Of a DNA stretch of 64,000 bases, positions 11,610 through 22,769 are shown piece by piece. The notes beneath the pieces were generated by a model. That model had not been told where the DNA came from and ran no database searches. It saw only the letters and a program-made list of their open reading frames with translations. Each line of letters opens with the position of its first letter. Within the stretch, counting starts at the first letter, position 1. This DNA comes from Hericium rajendrae (Eukaryota > Basidiomycota > Agaricomycetes > Russulales > Hericiaceae): contig JAVRDV010000016.1 in assembly GCA_033439255.1 (NCBI GenBank), positions 434,001 to 498,000 of the forward strand, in the 5' to 3' direction. The position numbers and the translations under genes are program-made.

Positions 11610-12175
11610 TCTTCTTCAATTTAATATGTGCTTTTGTTCCAATTATATGCGTGGAAAGCGACGGCGATGGAGCAAGTAGAGAGGAAGGAGAAGGTCGAGC
11701 TCAAGGACAAGACTCCGCCGACAGGTTTGACGCGCTTCCACCTCGGACCACGTGGTCGTTCCGGAGGTGGTCCACGGACTCTCCCGGACCCCACATTTGG
11801 CAGGTATTGGGACTCCGCTGGGACTTGCCAAAGTCTATTCGCCGTCGTTGTCGACGAAAGGAACAAACGCCCCGCCCGACGTCAAGACTCGTTGCCCAAC
11901 GCTACCCGACCTCCTTCGCCCCGTGAGTGTCACTTCCACGTCTCCAGTATCCTGAGCAGCAGATTGGTTTTTGGATGAGAGAAATCGGTGCTCAGGAAGG
12001 GGTTGGATGCGCAGAGGGTCCTCTGGATGTCATGCTGACCGCTCTTGCATACTTGACAGCCGGACCTAGTGCGACGTTCTAGTTGCAGTGAGTTCCGCAG
12101 TTTCACTCCGCATTTCGAGGTGCAGAGCTCACGTCCTGTGAAACTAGCTTCCGACCTCAAAACCTTGCGCCCAAT
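11610..12175. other. Divergent promoter region between LRR gene and RPS10, with a possible short ORF
   Basis: 566 bases between two divergent genes. A plus-strand frame from ATG 11667 reads MEQVERKEKVELKDK, then a Gly/Arg/Pro-rich run ending PDPTFG, followed by a good donor (CAG|GTATTG) near 11800. Its composition looks more protein-like than the surroundings. I do not recognise it and could not find a convincing continuation. It could be a small gene, an RPS10 leader exon or chance. Confidence 0.3.
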
Positions 12176-12749
12176 ATGATTATCTCAAAGGAGAACAGGC
12201 GGGTCATCTACGAGAACCTCTTCAAGGGTGCGTCGCCTCATCTTCCGCGCTGAAACATGCGCCTTATCATGTTTTGCTCTCATTTCAGAGGGTGTGATGG
12301 TCGCCAAGAAGGACTACAACGCTCCTAAGCACGAGGAGCTTGACATCCCCAACCTCGAGGTCATCAAGGCCCTCCAGTCCCTGACTTCCAAGGGCTACGT
12401 CAAGACCCAGTTCTCGTGGCAATGGTACTACTACGTTCTGACCCCGGAGGGTGTTGAGTTCCTCCGCGAGTGGTACGTGCCATCATCTCGTCAATCGAGC
12501 ATGTCTGGTTAACGTATGTCTTGCAACAGGCTCCACCTTCCCCAGGAGGTCGTTCCCGAGACTCACCGCAAGCCCGTTCGCGCGCGCCCCGCTCAGGTCC
12601 GTCCCGGTGGTGGCGAGGGTGCCTACCGTGCACCAAGAGGCGACCGTGAAGATTACCGCAGGAGGGATGAAGGTGCGAAGAAGGAGGGTGCGCCGGGCGA
12701 GTACAGGCCCCAGTTCGCTGGTGTCGGCCGCGGCGCTCCCCGGGAGTGA
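12176..12749 (+). CDS. RPS10: 40S ribosomal protein S10 (eS10)
   Basis: Component of the small cytosolic ribosomal subunit, near the mRNA entry side. Three exons. [17 protein letters not shown] joins [18 protein letters not shown] through an intron starting GTGCGT and ending TTTCAG. The middle reads [22 protein letters not shown], with [16 protein letters not shown] joining [15 protein letters not shown] through a GTACGT...CAACAG intron. The tail is the usual Arg/Gly-rich eS10 tail ending VGRGAPRE. The S10 plectin-like winged-helix domain covers about the first 100 residues. Length about 149 residues, in the normal range. Start chosen because MIISKENR aligns with the eukaryotic MLMPKKNR start. 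Codon use is strongly biased to C at third positions, as expected for a highly expressed gene. Confidence 0.95.
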
Positions 12750-13271
12750 GCTATGTACGTTCGATGTGCGATGGCATGACCATGGGCTCTCGCTGTTACT
12801 ATCCACAAAATTCCCCATATGCAGCATGCTTGTTATGCTATGACACTTTCCCACTGGCTTTCATTTCATCTGTTTTCATAGTTTCGCCACCTGGGTGCAG
12901 TTCTGACAGGTTGTTCAATTACACTCATCATTGGCCAAGCCAGTCAAGTTCCCGCCGGATTCGATCGCTTTTCGCCGTGCAGCCACGTCGACGGGCACGA
13001 ACGTGTCTTCGAAGTGCCTCTATCCATGTGGATCCTGTCATTTTGTCACTCCATGGGGTACAGAGATTAGATCATCGCAGTTTAGGCGTGCAGTGACGGT
13101 CGGTCCGCAGCCCGTATGCCCCATCTTGCACATCGCGAAAACTTTCGCCAACGCATGCTTGCGCCTGTACACTTCATTCAAGAGAGACAGGTCTAGTCAT
13201 GTTTGCTGTTGACCCCTCTTCGAGTCCCCCTCTCTGATCAAACTGATCATACCGCCTGCACTATAACTATA
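12750..13271. other. Intergenic region, RPS10 to glucosamine-6-phosphate deaminase
   Basis: About 520 bases with no recognisable gene. Holds the RPS10 3' region and the deaminase promoter. A short open frame at 12931-13212 is unsupported. Confidence 0.45.
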
Positions 13272-14577
13272 ATGCGTACGTGCATTAGATGGAGACCTGC
13301 ACTACTCTTAACACACTCGTCAACTTGGCTTCATTCGCAGGTCTCATCATCCGAGATGACCCTACCACGGTCGGAGAATACATTGGTAACTACATTGCTA
13401 AACGGTCTGTACTTCTTTCATGGATGCGCTCTCGCCTTCGACCTTATCAATTGCGCCCTGTCCTTGCCATCCCTTCAACACGACAACACAGCATAAACAA
13501 CTTCAAACCTACACCTGAGAGGCCGTTCGTCCTCGGCCTGCCAACAGGGTCCTCGCCCATTCCGACATATAAGCACCTCATTAGCTTGGTGAAGGCAGAG
13601 CAGCTATCGTGAGTTCTGGCTTCTGGCATCATCCAATGTGGCTGCTGAGATCTCCAACTAGCTTCAAGGATGTCGTCACGTTCAATATGGACGAGTATGT
13701 GGGGCTGCCGCAAGACCATCCCGAGTCCTACCACACCTTCATGTTCCGCGAATTCTTTTCACATAGTTCGTGCCTCGGGCTCATTCCATGCCCCGATTGA
13801 CTCATGTTTCCTCTTTGCCAGTCGACATTCCGCCCACTCAAGTTAACATTCTGAACGGAAATGCTAAGGATCTTATCAGCGAGTGCAAGAAGTACGAGGA
13901 GAAGATCAAGTCTTACGGCGGCATCGAGCTGTTCCTCGGAGGCATTGGCGAAGATGGCCATATCGCTTTCAATGAGCCTGGTATGATCTCTTCATCTCCA
14001 TTCTGATATACTTGCTCACGCGCCTGATAACACTCAGGATCCTCTCTGAACTCCCGCACGCGCATCAAGACGTTGGCATATGACACGATCCTCGCAAACG
14101 CACGCTTCTTCAACAACGACATCTCCGCCGTGCCGCGCATGGCGCTAACGGTCGGTGTCGCCACCGTGCTTGACTCGCGCGAGGTCGTTGTCGTCGTTAC
14201 TGGACAGAGGAAGAGCTTGGCTCTGAGCAAGGCGATCGGTAATGTCCCGCTGCTTCCTATAAGATCGATCTGCATGCTCATTCGCAGCACAGAGGAGGGT
14301 ATCAACCATCTCTGGACGCTATCTGCGCTCCAGAATCATCCTTGGGCTCTGATTGTCGCTGACGAGGATGCAACTGCAGGTATAGTGGCCTTGCCGGATA
14401 TTTGTGCACGTATTGTTCATGGCTTTTGTATCAGAGCTCCGCGTAAAAACTGTCAAGTACTTCAAGTCCATTGAGCGCGTCCAAGAGGAAGTGGAGAGGG
14501 CTCATGCTGACTTCCATTTGGAACTCGCGAACGCGAGTGCTGTGACGACGAACGGTTTGACGAATGGATCCGATTAG
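13272..14577 (+). CDS. NAG1: Glucosamine-6-phosphate deaminase (isomerase)
   Basis: Converts glucosamine-6-phosphate to fructose-6-phosphate plus ammonia, the last step of N-acetylglucosamine catabolism, in the cytosol. The start exon holds only ATG and one base; the intron GTACGT...CGCAG gives M-R-LIIRDDP, the family start. Motifs in order: [11 protein letters not shown] (phosphate loop), [10 protein letters not shown] (catalytic Asp), [14 protein letters not shown] (catalytic Asp, His and Glu), [12 protein letters not shown] and [13 protein letters not shown]. The next-to-last block, [24 protein letters not shown], fits. The extended tail [20 protein letters not shown] and NGLTNGSD is typical of fungal forms. 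Several introns; all frames close. Fungal GlcNAc genes often cluster, but no other member is nearby. Confidence 0.93.
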
Positions 14578-15203
14578 ATGAAATAGATGATGCCTTCCGC
14601 TTTACAGTCATGACTTACGCTTCCTTTCAATCATGTTGTTCCGTATAGAGCTCCGTTTATGTCTTACTTATGAAGGTCCTGGCTTGCACCGTATTATTAC
14701 GGTTCTGCCCTCGATGCACTTGTCTCAGGGGAAAGAAAAGAAAAAAGACGATATAGATATGGATACTCGCCTTCATTTGCCTTGCAGGTCGTCTCGTGGC
14801 GATCAGTCGCCATATAAATATGATATCTCGCAACCTGTCTGTAATGTAGGTTGGTCTGACGGTGAGAGCGTGGGAATTGTCAACAAGTCCGTATCGACTG
14901 GAAACACTTCACAAAAGGTCCTTCAATTGCCCATTTCCTGCGTTCGGAATCTATCTCAAGGACTGTCCGAGCTGACCAATGGCCTAATGCACTCGCCTTC
15001 GAAGACTATCCTATCAGCCTGTAAACAAAGGATGCCTTATCTATCCACCGCATCAGTTATACTCACGAGACTAATTCGTGAAGCCTTTAAGTATCATTAT
15101 CAAAATGACTCCAGTATGCCGATAGCGGTCTATGTTACCCTAGTTTCAGAAGTAAGTATCGCCGACTGTCTGTGTCTAAAGCAGTCTACGTCTTTCGGGA
15201 ATA
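14578..15203. other. Intergenic region upstream of the hydantoinase/DUF917 gene
   Basis: About 625 bases. An open frame 14633-15439 crosses it but shows no family pattern and overlaps the true start exon of the next gene in another frame. I see no gene. Confidence 0.45.
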
Positions 15204-18200
15204 ATGGAATCATCAAGGCGATCCTTACGCATTGGAGTCGATGTCGGCGGGTAAGCCTGTGTTCCCTGGCTCCCTTGGAGGCCAGGTCTGTCTATCTGTA
15301 TCTCACTCTCCCACAGAACAAATACAGACGGCGTCCTTTTGGATCCTCTTGCGACGTCGTCTCCGAATCATGGCATAATTGCCTGGTGGGTGAATATCGG
15401 AAGCACCACAGTATCTTATTCACATTGCGGCAGGCATAAGACCCCGACAACGCCCAACCCGGATGCGGGAATTGAGAAAGTTATCGCAACTCTTCTGGAG
15501 AAGGCGCACACAGACACGTCAAGCATTGGCAGCGTTACGCTGGGTACAACGGTAAATACTGATATCAATGTATCTCGAGGAAAGTTCATCGTAGTCGTCA
15601 TTGCTGCAGCATTTCATCAATGCGATCCTCGAGAAAGACAGAAGCCGTCTCGCTCCTGTTGCCATCCTCCGTCTCTGCGGTCCATTCACACACGACATCC
15701 CCCCGGGACTTGACTGGCCAGAAGACTTGCGCAGACTGATATGTGTTCATTTCGCGTTCCTGAAAGGCGGTCTTGAAGTCGACGGCCAATTGATCAGTGA
15801 ACTTGACGAAGCTGAACTCGTCGAACAGGCTTCGGTCATCAAATCGAAAGGCATCAAGTCCATCGTAATCAATGGAGTATTTTCTCCTTCCGACTTCGAC
15901 GTATGCCAAGAAGAGAAAGCACGAGACATCCTCCTGAAGCATTATCCTGAAGCCGACATTGTAATCTCGAAAGAAGGTGCGTATCTTCCTGTGTACTTAG
16001 CTTTTTTTTGACGCTCCTAACCGATTTCGACTTGAAGTGGCGACCCTCGGCTTCATAGAGCGTGAAAATGCAGCAATCCTAAACGCGTCTATCCAAAGTT
16101 TCGCTCGCAAGACTGTCCAAGCCTTTCGCCATGGCATGACACGCCGCCTCGGTCTACATTGTCCGATATTCCTCACACAAAATGATGGAACGATCCTCCC
16201 ATTGCACCTCGCAGAACGTCTTCCAATCCGTACTTTTGCTAGTGGACCCACCAATTCGATGTCTGGCGCGAGATTCCTCGCACAGTCTGACAGCCATGAA
16301 GCAATCATGGTCGTCGATATCGGAGGCACCTCAACCGATGTGGGCATGCTGCTCTCCTCTGGGTTCCCGAGGCAGGCAGCAGCTTTCACCGAACTAGCCG
16401 GCATCCGAATGAATTTCTCCTGTCCGGACGTAAAAAGGTAGGCAAGGAATTTGCCAGCAGCACCTGATAATTAATCATATCACGCAGCATTGCTCTTGGA
16501 GGAGGTTCAATCGTGCGCAAGGCCGCTGAGCACACCGTGACTGTTGGTCCAGATTCAGTCGGCCATCGCATTCACGAGGAAGCTTTGATTTTCGGTGGGA
16601 ATGTACCTACAGCAACTGATTATACCGTGGCACGAGCGGGAGCCAGTATCGGCAATGCAGAACTCGTCGCAGGTCGCCTGGAAGGTTTGGATGACTACGC
16701 TTCGGTCGTCGAGCGGAAGCTTGAAGATATCATCGACAGGATGAAGACATCAGCTGACGATATACCCGTTCTGCTGGTCGGCGGTGGTGCCATCATTGCT
16801 CCTAACCATCTAAAGGGCGCGAGCCGAGTGATCAAGCCCGAATATGCAGGCGTCGCCAATGCCATAGGCGCAGGCAAGTGTCTCCTCTTGTGTCATGGCC
16901 CACGAGACATGCTCATCGCCAGACAGCTACGGCACGAGTCTCAGGCTCCGTTGATACTGTCGTGTCCACTGCTGGAAAGACGATCGAAACTGTATTGAAG
17001 GAGGTATCCCCAATTGCCATCGAGCGAGCTATCGCGAACGGCGCTAGACCAGAGAGCGTCAGCATAGCTGAGCAGGATGTCTTTCCCTTACCGGTGCGTC
17101 TGTGTAACATTGTGTTTCCGCCGAAAGGTCTGATTGATTTTGCGATATAGTACATCGCAAACAGAAGCCGAATCATTGTCAAAGCCGTGGGCGAGCTCGA
17201 CTCTGCCAGTCTAGCCAGTTATGAGGTGCAGGACTCCACCATTGAGTTCATCGATGACGACGCCATTTTTGCCAAGGACCCAGTCGAAGATCAGTCAACT
17301 CAACCTCCGCTTGTCGAGATTTCGGAATACAAGCCCAAGATCGTCAATCGCGAGTGGTTCATCTCGCAGCTGGATTTAGAGTGGATCTCTTGCGGCTGCT
17401 ACATCCTTGGGACTGGAGGTGGAGGAACGCCATATCCGCATTTCGTACATCTCAGAGAGATGCTGAAGAACGGCGCTGTTATCAGAGTCATGGATGCAGT
17501 CGACCTCGACGACACGGCCAGTGTTGCCTGCGGTGGTGAGGCGGAGCAGTCCCACGTACTTCATAATTTGAATTTGACGGAGAGCCATTAGGTTACATGG
17601 GTTCGCCTACTGTGAGCATGGAGAAGCTGTCCGGAAACGAGTGAGTCAGTTTATTCCCAGCTTGATCGTAGTTTTGAAACCGGCCGCAGAATGATGGAAT
17701 CCCAGACTGTCCTCTACGACTACCTTCGAATCAAACCTGACGCGGTCTTAGCACTCGAAATCGGCGGCGGGAACGGGCTTCAAGGTAATCGAGATCACAC
17801 ATATCGTCAGAAGCTTTGTTGACAAGCGTATTTGGTAGGCATGATTCTGGGCGCGTCTTCAAACCTGGATGTACCCGTGTTGGATGGAGACTGGATGGGG
17901 CGAGCTTATCCCACTGGGCACCAGGAAATTAATTTCTCGTCTCTCAATATGTCTGCATGATTGATGCTTTGTCGCAGATCACACCCGTTGTCTACGAGGA
18001 GGGCGCCCTCTTTCTGCCGACAGTGATGGCGGACGGAAACGGGAACCAAATGATGTTCCTCAAGGCCACCAGCGAGGAGATGATCGAGCGCGCGTTCCGC
18101 GCTGCGCTGAGCGAGATGGGTTCGCATGTCGCTCTGGCCCGAGGTCCATGCGCGGGAGCCAAAGCCAAGGCGTATATCGTGGAGAACACGGTGTCGCTGG

Positions 18201-18792
18201 CTTGGCGCATCGGGAGAGCTGTTGGGCTGTGTCGGCGATACGGACGGCTTGATGACGTCTCGCAGGCTATCATCGACGAAGTGGGAGGCAACGACTCTGC
18301 GAAGGTCCTGTTCGAGGGCAAGATCGTCGGTGTCGAGCGTAGACTCGTCAAGGGACATTCATACGGTGAAGTGGTCATCGAGGCACAGGACATCCGGGGC
18401 AAAGGACTCACGCAGTATCATGGCAAAATGAGAATCCCGTTCAAGAATGAAAACATATACGCTTATGTTGAGAATAGCGATGGAAGCGAAGAGGTAAGCT
18501 AGAGTTCACCCTTCGTGTGGTCATTCATGGTGTTCATCGTTCAATGAAGATAAAAGCCTCGGTCCCGGATCTCATCTGTGTGCTCGATGCACAGAATGGG
18601 GAGGCTCTGGGGACCCCGGAATATCGATATGGCCTGTATGTCACAGTCATCGGCATCACCGCTTCGCCGCGATGGACAACCACAACGAAGGGCCTTGAGC
18701 TGGGAGGGCCCCGGGCCTTCGATTTGGACATCGAATACAAACCATTGGGAGTTTACGCGAAGCCGAGAAGTGTCATTGAGGAGTTTCAGTAG
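15204..18792 (+). CDS. Hydantoinase/oxoprolinase N-terminal domain fused to DUF917 domain
   Basis: Roughly 1000 residues in many exons. The N-terminal half is a hydantoinase A/oxoprolinase-type ATP-dependent amidohydrolase fold. RIGVDVGGTNTDGVL is built across the first intron. HKTPTTPNPDAGIEK, LGTTHFINAI, a second phosphate motif VDIGGTSTDVG, and DDIPVLLVGGGAII follow. The C-terminal half is DUF917: CGCYILGTGGGGTPYP, SVACGG-GYMGSPTV, ALEIGGGNG, DVPVLDGDWMGRAYP and MADGNGNQMMFLKAT. The product is probably cytosolic and acts on a cyclic amide, but the substrate is unknown. Start: ATG 15204 with donor GTAAGC inside the phosphate motif. One intron (16874-16926) has a GC donor (AG|GCAAGT) and joins GVANAIG-A to ATARVSGSVD. 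The stop follows SVIEEFQ. All frames close. Confidence 0.88.
16874..16926 (+). other. GC-AG intron in the hydantoinase/DUF917 gene
   Basis: Donor AG|GCAAGT, the standard context for GC donors; acceptor GACAG. Splicing restores the frame ANAIGAATARVSG. No GT donor in the neighbourhood does so. Confidence 0.75.
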
Positions 18793-18959
18793 GCAGGTTC
18801 AAAGATTGATGGGTTCAATAGAGCTGTTGGTGCGACCCCATCTTGCGGACATTATCGTGGCATGCTTTTGCAAGATTAAAAAAAAAAATCTAAATAAGGT
18901 CGTTAATGTTTGAGCGAAGAGTGAGTCGCTGCGCTCTAAGGAGGAACGTAAAAATCGGT

Positions 18960-21614
18960 CTAGGCTATAGTATCCGTAGATTCCTCCATAAATCTGTCCG
19001 CAGCCTGCTCCTGCCACATGCTCCAGTAAAGACCACCACGTTTCATGAGCTCGTCGTGAGTGCCTTGCTCAACAACTTTGCCCTCATGGAAGACCAAGAT
19101 GAGGTCTAAGGTGCAAACTCAGCGAATGCCCCCCTCGCGTATAACGAGCAACGTACCAGCGTCCACCACGGTGCGCAGTCGATGCGCGACGAAAATGCTG
19201 GTCCGGGCCTTCTCGGAGAGGATCGCGTTGATGTTCTTCATGAGCTCAGATTCGGTGTGAGCGTCCAGGGCGGATGTCTGGCAGGAAATGAGAACATTTG
19301 CTTAATTGTACAATCGCAGGTATGTAAGGATGGAAAACACGACTCACCGCCTCGTCGAAGAATAGAATCTCAGGATCTTTCAGCAGCACTCGAGCAACAG
19401 CCAGCCGCTGCTTCTCGCCACCCGAGATCATCAGCCCACGTTCACCCACAGTAGTCTTATACCCCTCCGGCAGCCTCTGCACCGTATCATGCACATGCGC
19501 CTTGCGCGCCGCTTCGACGACCTCCTCGTCAGTGGCATCAAGTCGGCCATAGCGCACATTATGCATAATGTCCGCGTGGAAGAGCGGCGTGTCCTGCGGG
19601 ACGACACCGATCGCCTTGCGCACCGAATCGACACGGACCTGCGAGATGTCCTGGTCGTCGACGAGGATGCGGCCGTTCCCAGGGTTGTAGAACCGATAGA
19701 GGAGGCGGAACACCGTCGACTTCCCGCAGCCCGACGGGCCAACGATGGCTACTTTCTTGCCTGCGGGTATGTGGAAGGAGAGGTCTTGAAATATGGGACG
19801 GTCGGCATGGTATCCGAAGGCGACGTGATCGAAGGTAATCGATCCTCCTTTCAGTTCAAGGTCTTTGGCTGTGGGCGGATCCTATGGCATCTTCTGTGAC
19901 TGCACGAACAATGAAGACATGTGGGAACGCACGGCTGGTGGAGTGTTGTCCGTTTGGAGATCAAAGAGGACTTCCATATCGAGCAGGCTCTGTCGTACTT
20001 CTCGGTATATGGTACCAAGGAAATTCAGAGGAAGAGATAACTGGAAGACCAGCTGGTTGACCATAACGAGATCACCGACTGTCATCGTGCCTGACGGGAA
20101 GCAAATCAACCCTTGATTCTAATACTTCGGAAATAGCCATGAAATTACCATTGATCACACCCTGGGCTGATAGGAACATCATTGCAGTGAGAGCACTGGA
20201 GAATATAATGTTCTGTCCCGAGTTGAGGAGGGCGAGTGACGTTGCGATCTTTACAGAGGCGTTCTCATACTCAGAGAGATTCTTGTCATATCGAGCGATC
20301 TCGTATTTCTCATTGTTAAAGTGCTAAGAGAAAAAAGTCACGTCAGTGTGGGAAGGAGCTGCCATTGATTAGGTTGCAGACCTTAACGGCCTCGTAATTG
20401 AGCAGAGAGTCTACAGCTACAGTTGCAGCTCTGTTGTCCGCCTGGTTCGCCTGGCGCCTAAACTGACTCCTGCAGATGATATTGCTTAGTCAACGCCATC
20501 TAGGACTTGACTGATATCACGCACCGCCATGCGGTAGTGCGAACGGTATACCACGTGTATGCAGCCATCGTGATGGCCGTGATGGCGGCGAAATCCCAGC
20601 CAAATTTATACGTCTTGTCTCTAACATTTGATTCATGTCATGGCGAGATATCGTTGTCGGAGACTTACCAGTATCCCGCATACCATCGAGATCTCGAGGG
20701 CCGTAGGTACAACCCGGAAGAGAATGGCCTGGAGAATGAAAGTTATACCTCTGCAAATTCAATCAGTGAGACTTCATTAACACAAAATAAAGTGGAACAT
20801 ACTTCGTCCCACGATCAATCGCGCGAGTCAGACCACCCGTTTGACGAGCCAAATGGAAGCGCAGTTCAAGATTTAGAAGATGCTCGAATGTATCCCGCGC
20901 GACCTTGCGGACAGCGCGTTGGCCAACATTTGCGAAGACGGCATTCAAAAGCTCTCCAAACAGAGTTGCGCTGACCCGGGCAGCACCATCTAAACACAAT
21001 TTAGATAAAAAGAAGGGTGAAACTAGGTCTTCAGATGCATACATCCCAAGACTGCGGACCCGCACACGACCCACACGGTAGAATCGGCAGCAATTGGAAC
21101 ATCGAGATAATCAATGATCTCCTTAAAGAAGAAGGGGACTTGAACATTCATGACCTGATTGCATACACTTGAGCAGAAAGTTAATGCACGAAGAAGAGTA
21201 TGCACAGACCTTTCCGGCGACAAGCAGTCCTACACCGAGGACGACGCGTCCTCTCGTTCCCCAGTCGCCCTTGGGCCAAATATGAACCGCCAGTTTCCGG
21301 ATGATGTTCCAATCTCGTCTCCGCTGCTCTCGTTTAATGATCTTGGTATCTGACGGAGGCCCACTAGCTCCCGACGCAGTTTGCGGCTTCTGAGCCTGCG
21401 TATCGGCCGGCGGCTTGGGCTGTGCTGGCGTCTGATCTTGAGCATTCTGGGATAGGTGTCGAAATGAACGACATGGCGTAAGAAAAGGGACATCGAGCCG
21501 TGTAGGAGAGGAATTGTGCCATGGACTACAATGTCTGCATGACTTATTAAGAAAAGTTGATCGCCCTGCGGACGCGCGTGAGAAAGCAAGTGACGCGTTT
21601 CTCAGTGCGCTCAT
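18960..21614 (-). CDS. ATM1: Mitochondrial ABC transporter Atm1 (Fe-S cluster precursor exporter)
   Basis: Half-size ABC exporter of the mitochondrial inner membrane that exports a glutathione-linked sulfur/iron-sulfur compound needed for cytosolic Fe-S assembly. The N-terminus ([19 protein letters not shown]) is rich in Arg/Ser/Ala and lacks acids, as a matrix presequence should be. The membrane domain reads [38 protein letters not shown], then [25 protein letters not shown] and the family-typical [13 protein letters not shown]. The nucleotide-binding domain has GPSGCGKST (Walker A), [10 protein letters not shown], the signature [20 protein letters not shown] (Walker B) and a C-terminal EQGTHDEL-type run. 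The tail is [10 protein letters not shown], stop 18960-18962. Odd: the signature begins with Ile where Leu is usual. Divergent from the OPT gene. Confidence 0.93.
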
Positions 21615-22769
21615 GGCCGGGATTCGTAGGAGTTATGTAGATGGAAGGATCATGAGATGGAGAAGGAGAAAAGGTCGTGTTGAAGGGTTGACGGAGGAGT
21701 TGAGAGGCGAAATGAGGGATGCCTGTCGCGCGTGGGCGATATCGGATGTCGTCATGTCACGCTGGGCGCCTACATCTATCTTATCTGATAGTGCCAGCGC
21801 GCGTTATCTACCGGGCGCGTTTCAATTTCGAATTCTACTTATGCAACCTTTCGGACACGACTCCAAGTTATTCGACTTCTACTTCATCACTCATGTCTAG
21901 TTTCTTTGGCTCTGCAGCACTCTCTATGTTGATTCTCGATCTGGACGTTGACTTGCTCCACCGAAATTGCCGAATGCACATACCCGCCTGCTCTGAGCCT
22001 TTCCCAAATTCTGAGGACCTGGTCTCTTGTACGTCGTGCCGTTCCCTATGCATTCATGACACAGAAGTCCTCCAGGCTAATCCTCGCTCGTCGTGAAACG
22101 ATCTTAGGCTTTTGTCCAATCGAGAGACAGTGCTCTCAAGCACCCAATGGGTCCTGTATCTTTTGTGCTGCCGTGTTCTCGAGATAGCTCGGGAGCATTG
22201 GACACGTTCCTAGTCTTTATGATGTGGGAATAGCGTTTGATTTACATCTTTGGATTGGTCTCTATCTTGAAGAAGTGTTCCTTCACGAACACGGTATTTA
22301 TAACTTGTTGATAGGTATCTCATCGCGTGCTCATGCAAAAACGGTAAAGATATCTCGTCCGGGCCGTCTATACGCCCCCTTCTCGTAGCCTCTGCCTTAC
22401 CCCCGTGGGCTCATCGATGATATATGTGCCGTATACACCAGCCAAGTCGCAGATATCTACCGCCCTCAACGCCCGCCACAGGGTGCAGATGATCCCATGG
22501 GGTTCCGCTCTCCGTCGAGGACTACTTTTTGTCAAGGATTCTCGCACGAAGAAGTGTACTGTGCCAACTGCACTCTATCCCTATCGTCACGATTAGACCT
22601 ATTCCTGGACATAAACCTCAACTCAATCACGAGTACCGTTCTTCTTGTTCAGTTTCTGGTCCCCGTGCTCATTGACTGCCGTACAACTTATCATCGAGCA
22701 ACAGAGCATAAAACGAACAGAGGCCTATTGTTTTCTCTCTGTTATTGAAGCTGAGACTGATACGCCAAT
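21615..22769. other. Divergent promoter region, ATM1 / OPT transporter
   Basis: About 1155 bases between two divergent genes. No conserved open frame, repeat or RNA gene recognised. A stretch near 22360-22560 has short open frames without family signal. Confidence 0.45.
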
